Shown one piece after another: positions 19,301 to 28,282 of a stretch of DNA of 64,000 nt. Both the position numbers and the translations under genes were made by a program. Each line of letters begins with the position of its first letter. Positions within the stretch are counted from its first letter, which is position 1. The notes below the pieces were generated by a model. That model worked only from the letters and a program-made list of their open reading frames with translations. It searched no databases and was not told the origin of the DNA. Source of the DNA: Clostridia bacterium (GTDB taxonomy: Bacteria; Bacillota; Clostridia; UBA1381); contig CAAEKO010000003.1 of the NCBI GenBank assembly GCA_900756545.1, positions 1-64,000 of the forward strand, written 5' to 3'.

Positions 19301-19399
19301 AATTCAGAAAACGAAAATATCCCGATATTTGAAAATGCTTTATCGGAATTGAACAAAGCTGATGCGGCAACTGATAATATGGGAGACAATATTGAATAG
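16343..19399 (+). CDS. Secreted heparinase II/III-fold protein, probable polysaccharide lyase
   Basis: 1018 residues with a signal peptide (cleavage near residue 27). The N-terminal half is an alpha/alpha toroid of the heparinase II/III superfamily type. From about residue 450 a beta-sandwich follows, with GGYGTMLSGRDM and GGHTSNYTNAVTLTGYGRPLI, the counterpart of the GHxHxD strand of these lyases. Only the first His (487) of that motif is kept; the second His and the Asp are Ser and Tyr, and the later AHNT motif reads YKGST. It may be a divergent lyase using other residues, or a non-catalytic binder. The last ~150 residues are helical. It starts 14 bases after the SLH protein gene with its own AGGGAGG ribosome binding site, indicating co-transcription. 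Confidence 0.78.
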   Translation: MKRVLALLLSIAILVPFAAGMATVTAAEYTQEEKEAAQQLFQYLNPKDERVADIYKAYTENDYKKALELYRNYFMNKLVKKNVGQLGWHDSNIAGAYLGMADIMVGRITVEQFAQKYDDRKHYNYLEWWGDPYSAAPVNWLGGIGVIADGQTDGAGHEVHFRHLNKLGGAYYNSDGDEIYLKKYMQILDDFCLNHKKVTDQYLKENPTYEADARFWMKSGRWAQNYLWLFERMMNTSRNLAYFAKMRVHINNGDKPEWADIGMPVEGELKEEDYDLFDPVVIAHYAYSIITDHLDWASNVLQDGFLIVNQHTDGVLAFARMRELFDEFSNLNQYDESLTHAMTVLTDGAAFADGSLAERSFNYNEGTVRGYEEVIEWLETAKNGVPEYALNYVDAIKNWNRLVYAYRTTIGGMPWIGNGGSAGTSLPIWRDDKAYQKRKDEVKIDEKAEYTSVYLPIGGYGTMLSGRDMLEDVSLNFYNNNKKSGGHTSNYTNAVTLTGYGRPLIATGACPWYGEGFAPESQLPYYSILNKYFEETSTYKGSTLIVNGGDQTGHTISAGELLKSNWMAGKNFDYGEGTWNGAYITQSGKTEESAIHNRNFIFVKQAKLFIVEDEVKNLTKNSNTYSQIWRMPCYVEGAGTMSGFKNEQVIIDEKERVMHTEDTAGPNIWISAFGSNDLKYVKYYGQLEPIAIGWSYGATNAREPAADVHISWNDEAKAITKVASVLDPVKNTDKPYKSKTDISDKEKGITGFEYVTDDNIKITYYSSVEPQEMTYKNITANTEILLVVEKEGEPMDAMVFGTDKVNVGEKELSCDKNGFEFTVAENEAEILNTIYVPTYFRWVEKEDGSYYPQYDSISDSEADKIIESIKNKTSAFRILRYSDSGYLIGFYNKIAAEAINSLSSFNQMPSFKKLDEVKDSIIESVNKITDTAEYYKKTEYSNKVISKLKVLFDACAVYAEKNHSLPEYYNAYRDIMENIVYKAKILNSENENIPIFENALSELNKADAATDNMGDNIE

Positions 19400-19469
19400 G
19401 CAATATAAAAATAGGGAGGAAAATTTTGGGATTTTTCCGCCTGCAGCAAAGCGGCAAAATGGAGGTAAA

Positions 19470-22400
19470 ATGAAAAGGGTAATATCATTACTTTCGGTCT
19501 TATGTTTGGTTTTGGCGTATCTGCCGGCATCGGCAGATACCGCTAAAAATACTGAAGATGTTACGGTTACCGTAACCTATAAACCGGAAAAATATATTTA
19601 TTTTCACAACAAAGCCTATATTGTAAATTCGCCGAAGATGTTTGTTGATACACCGAGCGGTTATTCGGCCTATTCAACCAATGCATATCTTGCGTATAAT
19701 GTACATAATTCCGATGCAATAGAAACAATAGATTTTTCTGTTTTTTGTAATTATATTACTGATAATATTTCACAAAGGAGCGGAAATACCTTCTATTCAA
19801 GAACTGACGGCTATATGGCTAATATTGCGGCGGGAGAATATGGGCAGGATTCTGCGGAATATAAGGAATGGAAAACATATTTTACGTCATATACGTACAA
19901 AACAAAACTTTGGAAATTTAATACTGCGTCCTATCCCGAACTTAAATTAAGAGATCAATATGATGAAAACGGAAATCTGAAACCGGAGAAAATATACAGC
20001 GGTTGGCTTGAAAGAGAATTGCCGGACAGCGTGGTGACGGAATTAAAAAATGTGTCTGATGAAAACAAAAACGCCGTTCTTACCATTTGGGCTTTGTCCG
20101 CAGGGAACAATGTTCAGCCTGATTTGAAAATAGCAGAATTAAAAGTAACATATAATTTATCTAAAGTAAGCAACAAATCGGAAGAAAATGTTATGAAGAT
20201 TATAAATTCGGCTGAAAATGTTGATGAAATGAAATCATGTATAAAGTATTTCGGAAGTACTTTGGGAATAGACGGAAATTTAATTCATGATATTTACGGT
20301 ATTTGCAGCAGTTTGTTGGGTGAAATAAAAACCGGTACTGTGTTTACGGCGGATCTTTTCAAAAATGCATACAATAATGCCGCGGCAGAATATATAATAT
20401 GGGAGAACGGGACATCAATCGATACGACTTTGCTTACCGTTGACGAATTTATAAACGAAGCAAATAATTTTTCGGGAAGTACTGATGAGTTTTTGAATTT
20501 GATAAATAAATATGCTTATGCAGCAGGAATAAGCAAAGAGTATATAAATGATTTCGGTTTACTTTCCGAAAGTGAAAAATGGGAATTTATTAATACTTTT
20601 TTAAGTGAAGCTGCCGCAGATAAAAATATTAACGATTTATTTTATACTAATCTTGCGAATGTTTACAGCGGCTCTCAATATGCTGATGAGGTTAAATTTT
20701 CAAATGATTTTGAAAGTAATTGGAGATTTTTTAAATATTTTCTAAATCAGATTGACTTATCCGGGACTAAAATGGAAAATGTAAAGTCATTATATGATAC
20801 AGGAAAATATGAGGAAGCAGTAAAGGCATATAGAAATATTGTTCTTGACGAAATGCGCATTACGGATTTGGGTACGCTGTCATATCATGAAAATTCATAC
20901 GAAAATAGAGCTTGGGCGGTATTTTTTGCAGGCATAAATGATAATTATCCCGCCACCGGAGGATATGTCGTATTGAGAAGCTGTAATCTGGGGGGAAGCC
21001 CTTACAAGACATTAAATCCCAACTGGACGTACTCGGTAAAATTTCCGGAACAGGCGCATACATCTGATATAAGTTATTTTATCTGTTTTAATCCGATTGC
21101 TGCGAAATACTTTGAAACCGGGGATATTTTATATCTTGACAAGTGGATGCAGATAGCAAATGCTTTTTGTACGGAACACAGAAGATGGTACAATGAAAAT
21201 TACGGCGCCGATGATTACAGTACTAATTGCTGCTGGAATTATAAGGGTGCACAGTCTGCCCTTAACCAAGCGGAAAGAACATCAAATATTATAAAAGTAC
21301 TTGCAATGTTTGCAAAGCTTGCAGATGATAAAGACAAGCCAGTTTCGTGGGCAAGTGTTTTGGAGGCAAGGAAAAAAATTTCCGATGTTTCTTTGTATGA
21401 CTGTATAGATCCGGTTATTTTTTTAAATATTGTCATGTCATTAATATATGACCACTCTGAGGCTTTGGCTTTAAAATATGAAAACTATGGGGCGGTACCA
21501 AATCAAAGATTTTCTGGATTAAAAGCCCTTGCAATGGTTGACAGATTCTTTGCGGACAGTAAAAAATATAAAACGATATACTCCGAAAGCACCGCCAACG
21601 GATTGCAGAATTATGCTTTGGAGAGTTATTATCCCGACGGGGGTATGGCTGAACAGGCATTTAATTATAACAGCGGAGAATTGAAAGCGATAAATGATAT
21701 TTATAATTTATTTGTTTCAAGAGGAGATGAAATTCCTGAGTATATAAATGTTCTTTGCGATAATGCTGAAAAAGCAGTGAAAATGCATAATGCAATTGCA
21801 TTTCCCAACGGTGCTACACCTACAGTCGGAATGGGCGGAGTTCCTGCGGTATTTTCAAAGAAAAATTATACATCAATAGCTTTTCCGTATATTGGATTTT
21901 ATGTTATGAGAAATTCATGGGAACAGGACGGGACAAATTTATTTATGCAGACACCGCGAAGAACAGCCGGACATCTTTATCCGTCAAACAACGGCATTGA
22001 GCTGTATGCAAAAGGAAGACTTTTGTTAATGAACAGCGGAGCTCCCTGGTATGCAAAAAATATGGCGCCTGCTGACCAGGCCGATGAATTTGAACAGTAC
22101 ACGGAATATTTCGGCGAAAGCTCAAGTTATAACAAAAACACTGTAATTATTGATAATAAATCACAGAGCAAAACAGAATTTGACGGAGTGACGGGAAATC
22201 CGGCATTGTTTAATTACACACTTAACAATTTGTGGCATACATCGGATACGTTTGACTACCTTTCTTCCGATTATGACGGGGGGTATGGCAGTGATAAAGC
22301 GACAACGGTTCACAGCAGAGCGGTTACATACATAAAAGATATGGATATGTTTATTGTTGCGGACACTGTAAGAAATAATGAAGAAGAAATAAAAAGCTGT

Positions 22401-24260
22401 TCGCAGATATGGAATTTTATGCCGTATCTTAAAAAAGATACCGACGGTGTTGACGCTGGAGGTTTTACGGAGAATGAAGTAATCTTTGACAGTGAAAAGA
22501 GATATATAAAAACTGCAGATACAAACGGAGCAAATGTGTTTTTATATAATTTTTATCCGGAAGAACTTGAGTATGCAAAATATTACGGTTATAAGGGGGA
22601 GGATGGTTATAAAGGTTTTTATGGACCGGAAGTAGGCTCCAGAAGATATCCTAAGGTTGACATGCATGTCAAATGGAATGAAAAAGGAAAAAGTATACCT
22701 CTGTTAACCCTCATTGAAACATCGGATAATACCGAATCGCAAATAACCGCTTTCGAGGATTTGTCATACTCGGATGAATCGGGAGGATATTCGGGATTTA
22801 AAATGTCGACAGGTGAGAAAAATGTATATTGTTATTTTTCAAATTATAAACGTAAGCTTCCTTTTAATAATTTCGTATTAACGGCTAAATCGGCGGTTTA
22901 TGAAGAAAGCACAGGAAAGATTATTGTTATGGGTGCTGACGGATATGACTGCGAAAATTTTGAGGGAACAGTTGAAAACGGCGTAATTACCCCTATAATA
23001 GAGATTGGAGTTCCTTCCGGATTTTCGTGGACTTCTGTGGATATTCCAGATTACAGTATAAATCAGACTGTTCCGATTGCTGAAAATGTAACAGTAACGG
23101 GAAATGCTTGTTTTGCCGGCACTTTGAAAATTAATTACGATTTTATAGATTCCAAAGGCGCCGAAGATGCATCTATGATACAATGGTATTATTCGGAGGA
23201 TTGCAAAGACTGGAAGCTTCTTTCGGATGAACGAGGAAAGGAATATACTATTCCGTATTACAATTCATTATGCACACCATATTATTATATGGCTGCGGTA
23301 AAACCGAAAACAGCAGACGGACGAATTGGACAAATTGTATATTCCGAGCCAACGACAATTTGCGCATATGTATATAATGATTTTGAAAACAGTAATCCCG
23401 GAGAGGTTTACAATACCGGAACATATGTAAACGGTCAGAAAAATCATACTACCGCAAAGGAAATAAAAGAAGAAAACGGTAACAGATATATAAGATTAAA
23501 ATATTCGGGAATAGGGTGCAGTACGCAGGCATCATGTCCGTATATAAGAAGATTCTGGAAAAACTTTGATGAGCTTGTATCTTATAAAATGCGTGTACGG
23601 TTCGGCGGTGAATGTGTCAAAATATGTGTGACGTTCGGCACTGTATTGGAAAGCATATCAAAAACAAACGGATATTCGGAGGATACATGGTATGATATAA
23701 CATGTGTGATAAATCCTACCGAATGGGAAATAGACGGTATGCCTGCTATGAGCTATTATTTTTCATACAAAGCGGACGGGGACAATGAATGGATAAATAA
23801 GGAACTGAAATATTTTACAAGCGAAGAATGCGGCAAAGTGCTAAATAATGGAGATGATAACAGATCTTACATATATTTCGGGAGCAATGAAAAAACGATG
23901 GAGGAATATGCCGATATCGATAATTTGGCGGCTTTACCTGTTGTTTGGGTAAAAAGTATTACAAAAAATACAGCATATGGTGAGTATAGTGATGAAATAA
24001 ATTATTCTGTGAAACTTAAAAATAATGATGCTTTGAATAAAAGAGCAAGAACTGCGGTAGTATGTGCTTATGAAAACGGAAAGCTCGTAAATGTTAAATC
24101 GGAGCGCATTATTTTAAATCCAAACGAGGAAAAGACGTTAAACGTAATTCTCCGTACACTAAAACAGGAACAGGATAGGACGGTTAAGTGTCTGATATTG
24201 GATAATTTAAATAATTTAAAACCCGTATACAATCATATAACAGGTTTTGATTATAAGTAA
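19470..24260 (+). CDS. Giant secreted heparinase-fold protein with accessory beta domains
   Basis: 1596 residues from ATG 19470, chosen because GGAGGT precedes it and a signal peptide (MKRVISLLSVLCLVLAYL...ASA) begins there; the open frame itself reaches back into the previous gene. Order: signal peptide; beta unit and helical module (about 225-310) shared with the 7884 and 13608 proteins; a second helical stretch; an alpha/alpha toroid (about 430-780); a heparinase-like beta-sandwich (about 780-1190) with AGHLYPSNNGIELYAKGRLLL; an Ig-like region; a LamG-like jelly roll (about 1300-1480); and a tail ending CLILDNLNNLKPVYN. Only His835 remains of the GHxHxD motif. It is a paralogue of the 16343 protein (shared ..ADVH/VDMH..W and KYYG segments). 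Secreted lyase or binding protein; the catalytic state is uncertain. Confidence 0.76.
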   Translation: MKRVISLLSVLCLVLAYLPASADTAKNTEDVTVTVTYKPEKYIYFHNKAYIVNSPKMFVDTPSGYSAYSTNAYLAYNVHNSDAIETIDFSVFCNYITDNISQRSGNTFYSRTDGYMANIAAGEYGQDSAEYKEWKTYFTSYTYKTKLWKFNTASYPELKLRDQYDENGNLKPEKIYSGWLERELPDSVVTELKNVSDENKNAVLTIWALSAGNNVQPDLKIAELKVTYNLSKVSNKSEENVMKIINSAENVDEMKSCIKYFGSTLGIDGNLIHDIYGICSSLLGEIKTGTVFTADLFKNAYNNAAAEYIIWENGTSIDTTLLTVDEFINEANNFSGSTDEFLNLINKYAYAAGISKEYINDFGLLSESEKWEFINTFLSEAAADKNINDLFYTNLANVYSGSQYADEVKFSNDFESNWRFFKYFLNQIDLSGTKMENVKSLYDTGKYEEAVKAYRNIVLDEMRITDLGTLSYHENSYENRAWAVFFAGINDNYPATGGYVVLRSCNLGGSPYKTLNPNWTYSVKFPEQAHTSDISYFICFNPIAAKYFETGDILYLDKWMQIANAFCTEHRRWYNENYGADDYSTNCCWNYKGAQSALNQAERTSNIIKVLAMFAKLADDKDKPVSWASVLEARKKISDVSLYDCIDPVIFLNIVMSLIYDHSEALALKYENYGAVPNQRFSGLKALAMVDRFFADSKKYKTIYSESTANGLQNYALESYYPDGGMAEQAFNYNSGELKAINDIYNLFVSRGDEIPEYINVLCDNAEKAVKMHNAIAFPNGATPTVGMGGVPAVFSKKNYTSIAFPYIGFYVMRNSWEQDGTNLFMQTPRRTAGHLYPSNNGIELYAKGRLLLMNSGAPWYAKNMAPADQADEFEQYTEYFGESSSYNKNTVIIDNKSQSKTEFDGVTGNPALFNYTLNNLWHTSDTFDYLSSDYDGGYGSDKATTVHSRAVTYIKDMDMFIVADTVRNNEEEIKSCSQIWNFMPYLKKDTDGVDAGGFTENEVIFDSEKRYIKTADTNGANVFLYNFYPEELEYAKYYGYKGEDGYKGFYGPEVGSRRYPKVDMHVKWNEKGKSIPLLTLIETSDNTESQITAFEDLSYSDESGGYSGFKMSTGEKNVYCYFSNYKRKLPFNNFVLTAKSAVYEESTGKIIVMGADGYDCENFEGTVENGVITPIIEIGVPSGFSWTSVDIPDYSINQTVPIAENVTVTGNACFAGTLKINYDFIDSKGAEDASMIQWYYSEDCKDWKLLSDERGKEYTIPYYNSLCTPYYYMAAVKPKTADGRIGQIVYSEPTTICAYVYNDFENSNPGEVYNTGTYVNGQKNHTTAKEIKEENGNRYIRLKYSGIGCSTQASCPYIRRFWKNFDELVSYKMRVRFGGECVKICVTFGTVLESISKTNGYSEDTWYDITCVINPTEWEIDGMPAMSYYFSYKADGDNEWINKELKYFTSEECGKVLNNGDDNRSYIYFGSNEKTMEEYADIDNLAALPVVWVKSITKNTAYGEYSDEINYSVKLKNNDALNKRARTAVVCAYENGKLVNVKSERIILNPNEEKTLNVILRTLKQEQDRTVKCLILDNLNNLKPVYNHITGFDYK

Positions 24261-24289
24261 TATTTATTTTTGAAAAGAGGTATAGTATA

Positions 24290-25465
24290 ATGAACAAAAG
24301 TATATTGCAGAATGCATATGATATATGCAGGAAAAAATTTGACATACATCTTGAAAAGTATGAGGGAATATTTGAGTTTGATGCATGTAAAAACGGAGAT
24401 TATTATACAGAAAGCAAAAGAGGGAGCTTTTTTGATATGTATAACTGGATGACTTCTTTTATAACAGGTCAGGCGCCCATATTTTATGAAATAGAGAAAG
24501 ACAATAAGTATTTAAAATGGGCATATAAGTTTGCACCTGCATATAGGGATAAGATTTTTAATCATTCGCTTGACACAATGCATGATATAGGGTTTTTATA
24601 TTCGCCGTACAGTGTTGAAATGTATAAGCTTACGGGAGATTCAGAACATAAAGTTACCGCTGTTAAGGCCGCTGATGAGTTGCTGAAAAGATTTGATATA
24701 AAAGGTAAATATATTGACGCATGGGGAAGAATGGATGATGATGAAAGACAAGGAAGAGCTATTGTTGACTGCATGATGAATATTCAGCTTCTGTTTTGGA
24801 CATGGAAGGAAACGGGACATACAATTTATAGAGATGTTGCAAAGGCTCATGCGGATACTACCGTCAAATATTTTGTGAGAGAAGACTATTCTGTATGCCA
24901 TTCATTTACCTTTGACCGGAAAAGCGGAGAAGTATTGGCAGAATTTAACGGATGCGGATATTCAAACGGTTCTCATTGGGCAAGAGGAACGGCGTGGATG
25001 GTGTACGGACTTGCTTTGACGGCAAGGTATCTTGACGATAAGAGTTATTATGATACGGCTGTGAAAATAGCCGAAAAATACATTGAATGCTGCGGTAAAA
25101 ATGTTATTCCGATTTGGGATTTTAAATTGCCTGAGGATATGCCGGCGTTTGAATTGAGCCATAAAAATGATCCGGAGTGGGATGTTACAGATCCAGAAAA
25201 TTGTAAATATAACGTCGACACGTCCGCAGCTGCAATTATATCATGTGCAATGCTTGAGCTTAACAAGCTTTATAAAAATGAAAAGCTTGCTGATTTTACA
25301 AAAAAAACCACAGAACGACTATGTAGTTGTTATATTAACAAAGACACATCTGTTGCAGGTATTTTGGGTTCGCAAAACGGACAAATGACATATACAACTT
25401 TTGGAGATTATTTTCTTTTGGAAGCTTTGACAAGATTACTGCATAATACGGATGTGTGTTGGTAA
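24290..25465 (+). CDS. ugl: GH88-family unsaturated glucuronyl hydrolase
   Basis: 391 residues without a signal peptide, so cytoplasmic. GH88 enzymes hydrate the double bond of the 4,5-unsaturated uronic acid that lyases leave at the non-reducing end, releasing it. Family marks: Asp99 in THE TMHDIGF segment (nucleophile-region Asp), Asp160 in RAIVDCMMN (general acid/base Asp), the substrate-binding GYSNGSHWARGTAW around 223-236, and DTSAAAIISCAMLEL near the C-terminus. The WARG.AW pattern favours GH88 over GH105. It follows the giant lyase-like gene by 29 bases and precedes the cytoplasmic lyase. Together they imply that the substrate contains uronic acid (glycosaminoglycan, or a similar microbial or plant glycan). 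Confidence 0.9.
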   Translation: MNKSILQNAYDICRKKFDIHLEKYEGIFEFDACKNGDYYTESKRGSFFDMYNWMTSFITGQAPIFYEIEKDNKYLKWAYKFAPAYRDKIFNHSLDTMHDIGFLYSPYSVEMYKLTGDSEHKVTAVKAADELLKRFDIKGKYIDAWGRMDDDERQGRAIVDCMMNIQLLFWTWKETGHTIYRDVAKAHADTTVKYFVREDYSVCHSFTFDRKSGEVLAEFNGCGYSNGSHWARGTAWMVYGLALTARYLDDKSYYDTAVKIAEKYIECCGKNVIPIWDFKLPEDMPAFELSHKNDPEWDVTDPENCKYNVDTSAAAIISCAMLELNKLYKNEKLADFTKKTTERLCSCYINKDTSVAGILGSQNGQMTYTTFGDYFLLEALTRLLHNTDVCW

Positions 25466-25543
25466 AATATAATTTATTATATAATTAATTGCCAAATAGC
25501 CGAAAAATCATATACAAAATTGAAAAGGAAGGATAGGACCAAT

Positions 25544-27697
25544 ATGGAAATAGTGACGTGGGTTACTGTTAAAAATGCAGAACAATTTTTAAGGCTGATT
25601 GATTTGAACAGTGCAGGCTTAGAAAAAACTAATGAATTATACAAAAAAGGTAAATTCGACGAAGCAGTTTATGAATATTATTTATTTGCGCTGGGAAAGT
25701 TTAAAAAGCTAAATGATACCGTCGGAGATGTTGTCAGTGACAAAGATATACTTGATGCTGATATGATTTTGCAAAACAAAATACGATTACTTGGTTATGA
25801 TTATATTTTTGCAGGAGATCCCATTGACTGGGAGTTCTATCCAAATAATGACAAGCAATGGCAAAACCATTTGTGTTATATGTATTTTCCTAAATCATTA
25901 CTGTTGGCATATGAAAAAACGGGCGACAAACAATATGTTCAGAAGTGGAATGATATACATATCGGCTTTCTGAAGGACCATTTTTATGGAAATGCTTCGC
26001 TCGTATACAGTAAAAAACTTCCCATGTATAAAAATGAATATTTACCTGTGTGCGGAGGCGAAGGCTTCTGCAAGAATTACTTGGGCGGTTCATGGATTTC
26101 CTTAGCTATAAGCCGTGTTGAAAAGTGGATTGAGGGTATGGTTTACCTTGCCAAAAAGGATTTGCTGGACATATCGGTTTTATGCAATTTAACTGCATCG
26201 GTAATCGTAGAACACTTGCCTGTATTGTTTAATAATCCAAGAAAAGGAACGCCAAACCAATTTATACATATATCAAATATTCTAATAAATATAGGCATTG
26301 CATTTTGGGAAATGAAATTTTCGTCTGCTGCATATCTTGTAGGGATGCAGTGGCTGGAAGAAGCTATGGATAAATATTGTATTCTTCCGGATGGTACCGA
26401 TCTTGAACAATGTACGGGGTATAACAGCGGGATTACAGTCGCTTTTTACGAAATTTATAACAATGCGGACCTAAGAGGAAATAAAAGGATACAAGCTTTA
26501 TATGGAAAAGTGTTGAAGCGATGCGAATATCTGGCACTTGTTAAAGATCCGTTGGGGTATACGCCTGCCATGTCCAAAAGACAGAACAAAATAATGGACA
26601 GGCCTTATGAGGATGTAGAAAAATACTGTAAGATGTATCAAGATTCTGATATTTTGACAATGGTTTATGATGTTTTTGCAAAAGGTGAAGTATCAAAAAA
26701 ATTACCGTGTTCTGTTGATTTTCCTTACGGCGGATATAGTGTGCTTCGTGACGGATGGACAAAAGATAGTATGTATGCTTTCATGAAGTACAGCAGATAT
26801 GCTCCGGGACATAAACATGAAGATTCAAACGCTATTGTTATAACGGCATTTGGCAAAAGATTGTTAATTGATTCAGGCAATTATAATTATTCAGATGATA
26901 CCTTGTCCACAGAAATTAATAATTATATGCAATCATCTGCTGCTCACAACACGATGGATATAGATGGATTATCTCAGGCGAGATTATATATTGGAAGAAA
27001 TATTGCAGTTGATGAAAGATTTCCTGATTCTACTACGAATGATATTGAATATGAAAAGTACAGAAAAATTATATCGCTTCACGATGCTGAATGTGAAGGG
27101 AGACGTATTCATACCGAGAGATTTGATTTTGTTGAGGGAATATACAGCGACGGGTATTACAATATTTCATCAAATGATGGATTTGTTGAAGGTAAGCATA
27201 TACGACGTGTGTTGTTTATAAAAGGTCTCGGATACATAATTGATGACGAGTTAAGCGTAAAAGACAACGATAAACATACATTTAATCAGCATTGGAATTT
27301 TGCAGAGGATTTTGAGCCTGAAGATTTTGTTTTGGGCGATAATCTGATTGTTGCCAAGAGGTCTGATAATGTAAATATAGGAATATGGAACTTTACCGAT
27401 GGAGATATGCTGTACGACATAAAATACGGCTCCAAAGAACCTGTGTCAGGATGGTGTGCGACAGAATATGGGCATATGGTTAAGAGCGTTGATATTACTG
27501 CTTCGCTTAAAAAATCAAAAAAAGTCAGAATAATTTCATTTATATATCCGTTCATTGGCGAAAAAAATTATATCAAAATTATAAAGCATGAACCATATTA
27601 TTTTGAAGTGCTGCTAAAAAACAAAAGACTTGAGATTGACAGCAGAGATATGAAATTCGATGTAAAAGTGAATGGTGAAACGCTGAGACTGAATTAG
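25544..27697 (+). CDS. Cytoplasmic heparinase II/III-family lyase
   Basis: 717 residues, no signal peptide, so it probably cleaves imported oligosaccharides. ATG 25544 has GGAAGGAT upstream; TTG 25520 is less likely. The N-terminal ~370 residues form the alpha/alpha toroid. The beta part has the full family signature: PYGGYSVLRDGW, then GHKHEDSNAI (His423, His425, Asp427), RLLIDSGNYNY, and SAAHNTMDIDG with His468. This is the oligosaccharide-lyase style known from PL12/PL15-type enzymes; the exact PL family cannot be set by eye. It is the only heparinase-fold protein here with an intact motif set and is the last gene of the island. It would produce the unsaturated ends that the GH88 enzyme removes. 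Confidence 0.88.
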   Translation: MEIVTWVTVKNAEQFLRLIDLNSAGLEKTNELYKKGKFDEAVYEYYLFALGKFKKLNDTVGDVVSDKDILDADMILQNKIRLLGYDYIFAGDPIDWEFYPNNDKQWQNHLCYMYFPKSLLLAYEKTGDKQYVQKWNDIHIGFLKDHFYGNASLVYSKKLPMYKNEYLPVCGGEGFCKNYLGGSWISLAISRVEKWIEGMVYLAKKDLLDISVLCNLTASVIVEHLPVLFNNPRKGTPNQFIHISNILINIGIAFWEMKFSSAAYLVGMQWLEEAMDKYCILPDGTDLEQCTGYNSGITVAFYEIYNNADLRGNKRIQALYGKVLKRCEYLALVKDPLGYTPAMSKRQNKIMDRPYEDVEKYCKMYQDSDILTMVYDVFAKGEVSKKLPCSVDFPYGGYSVLRDGWTKDSMYAFMKYSRYAPGHKHEDSNAIVITAFGKRLLIDSGNYNYSDDTLSTEINNYMQSSAAHNTMDIDGLSQARLYIGRNIAVDERFPDSTTNDIEYEKYRKIISLHDAECEGRRIHTERFDFVEGIYSDGYYNISSNDGFVEGKHIRRVLFIKGLGYIIDDELSVKDNDKHTFNQHWNFAEDFEPEDFVLGDNLIVAKRSDNVNIGIWNFTDGDMLYDIKYGSKEPVSGWCATEYGHMVKSVDITASLKKSKKVRIISFIYPFIGEKNYIKIIKHEPYYFEVLLKNKRLEIDSRDMKFDVKVNGETLRLN

Positions 27698-28116
27698 GAA
27701 ATGGGCCAAGTATAGGTAAACCGCCGCCGTGTCCGCCGTTTTCGCCCGTGTTTCCCGTGATTTATCAGCGGTCGGGAAAATCCCCAAGAAAACCGGGGAG
27801 CGGACAATCATTCCATGAAAATCCCGAAACCGTCCCCCCCGGTGGGTCTGCCATCTATGGGATGCGGCGGCAAGTGTCCGGGATTCACGCCCCACGGCGC
27901 AGGAGGCGTACAGGATTCCACAAGAAATAATTTTTGAAGGTTTTTCCTTCGTTCATGTGCTGGGCGTGTACTCTGGGCGAAAAGCGATTCATTGAAAAAT
28001 GTTGCGGATTCGCTCAAAAATCATCGTAGTTTCCATATTTTGCTGCGAAAAAATATTTATGGTATAATTATTATAGAAAGTGAGAGATAGGTAAAAACCA
28101 GGCTTTCGGACAAAAG
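27698..28116. other. GC-rich non-coding stretch at the right edge of the island
   Basis: About 350 bases of markedly GC-rich sequence (27715-28010) directly after the AT-rich island. Short open frames exist on both strands but none has a ribosome binding site, family resemblance or composition of a gene. On the minus strand, frames of 93 and 69 codons overlap each other here. A promoter-like TTGCTG/TATAAT pair (28040-28068) follows. It may be a dispersed intergenic repeat or a recombination scar. Confidence 0.5.
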
Positions 28117-28156
28117 GAAAAAGCATTGAAATCCAGTGATTTCAATGCTTTCCTTA
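28117..28156 (-). terminator. Intrinsic terminator of the tmRNA/tRNA-Ala unit
   Basis: AAGCATTGAAAT (28121-28132) pairs perfectly with ATTTCAATGCTT (28139-28150) around a 6-nt loop. On the minus strand the stem is followed by a T-rich run, placing the end of transcription just after tRNA-Ala. Confidence 0.85.
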
Positions 28157-28174
28157 CTCTCTTCGTATTGAAGA

Positions 28175-28250
<76 letters not shown>

Positions 28251-28282
28251 AAATATAGAATGACCAAAAGTATATGTAGTTG

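Noticed and set aside
27614..28017. Minus-strand open frames of 69-93 codons in the GC-rich stretch, and a + strand frame of 60 codons
   Set aside because: No ribosome binding sites, mutually overlapping on opposite strands, low-complexity Pro/Gly/Arg composition and partial overlap with the real lyase gene.
28040..28068. Plus-strand TTGCTG-17-TATAAT promoter-like pair before the tRNA/tmRNA terminator
   Set aside because: It would run straight into the terminator hairpin of the opposite unit and drives no gene; an A/T-rich chance match is as likely. A very short RNA cannot be excluded.
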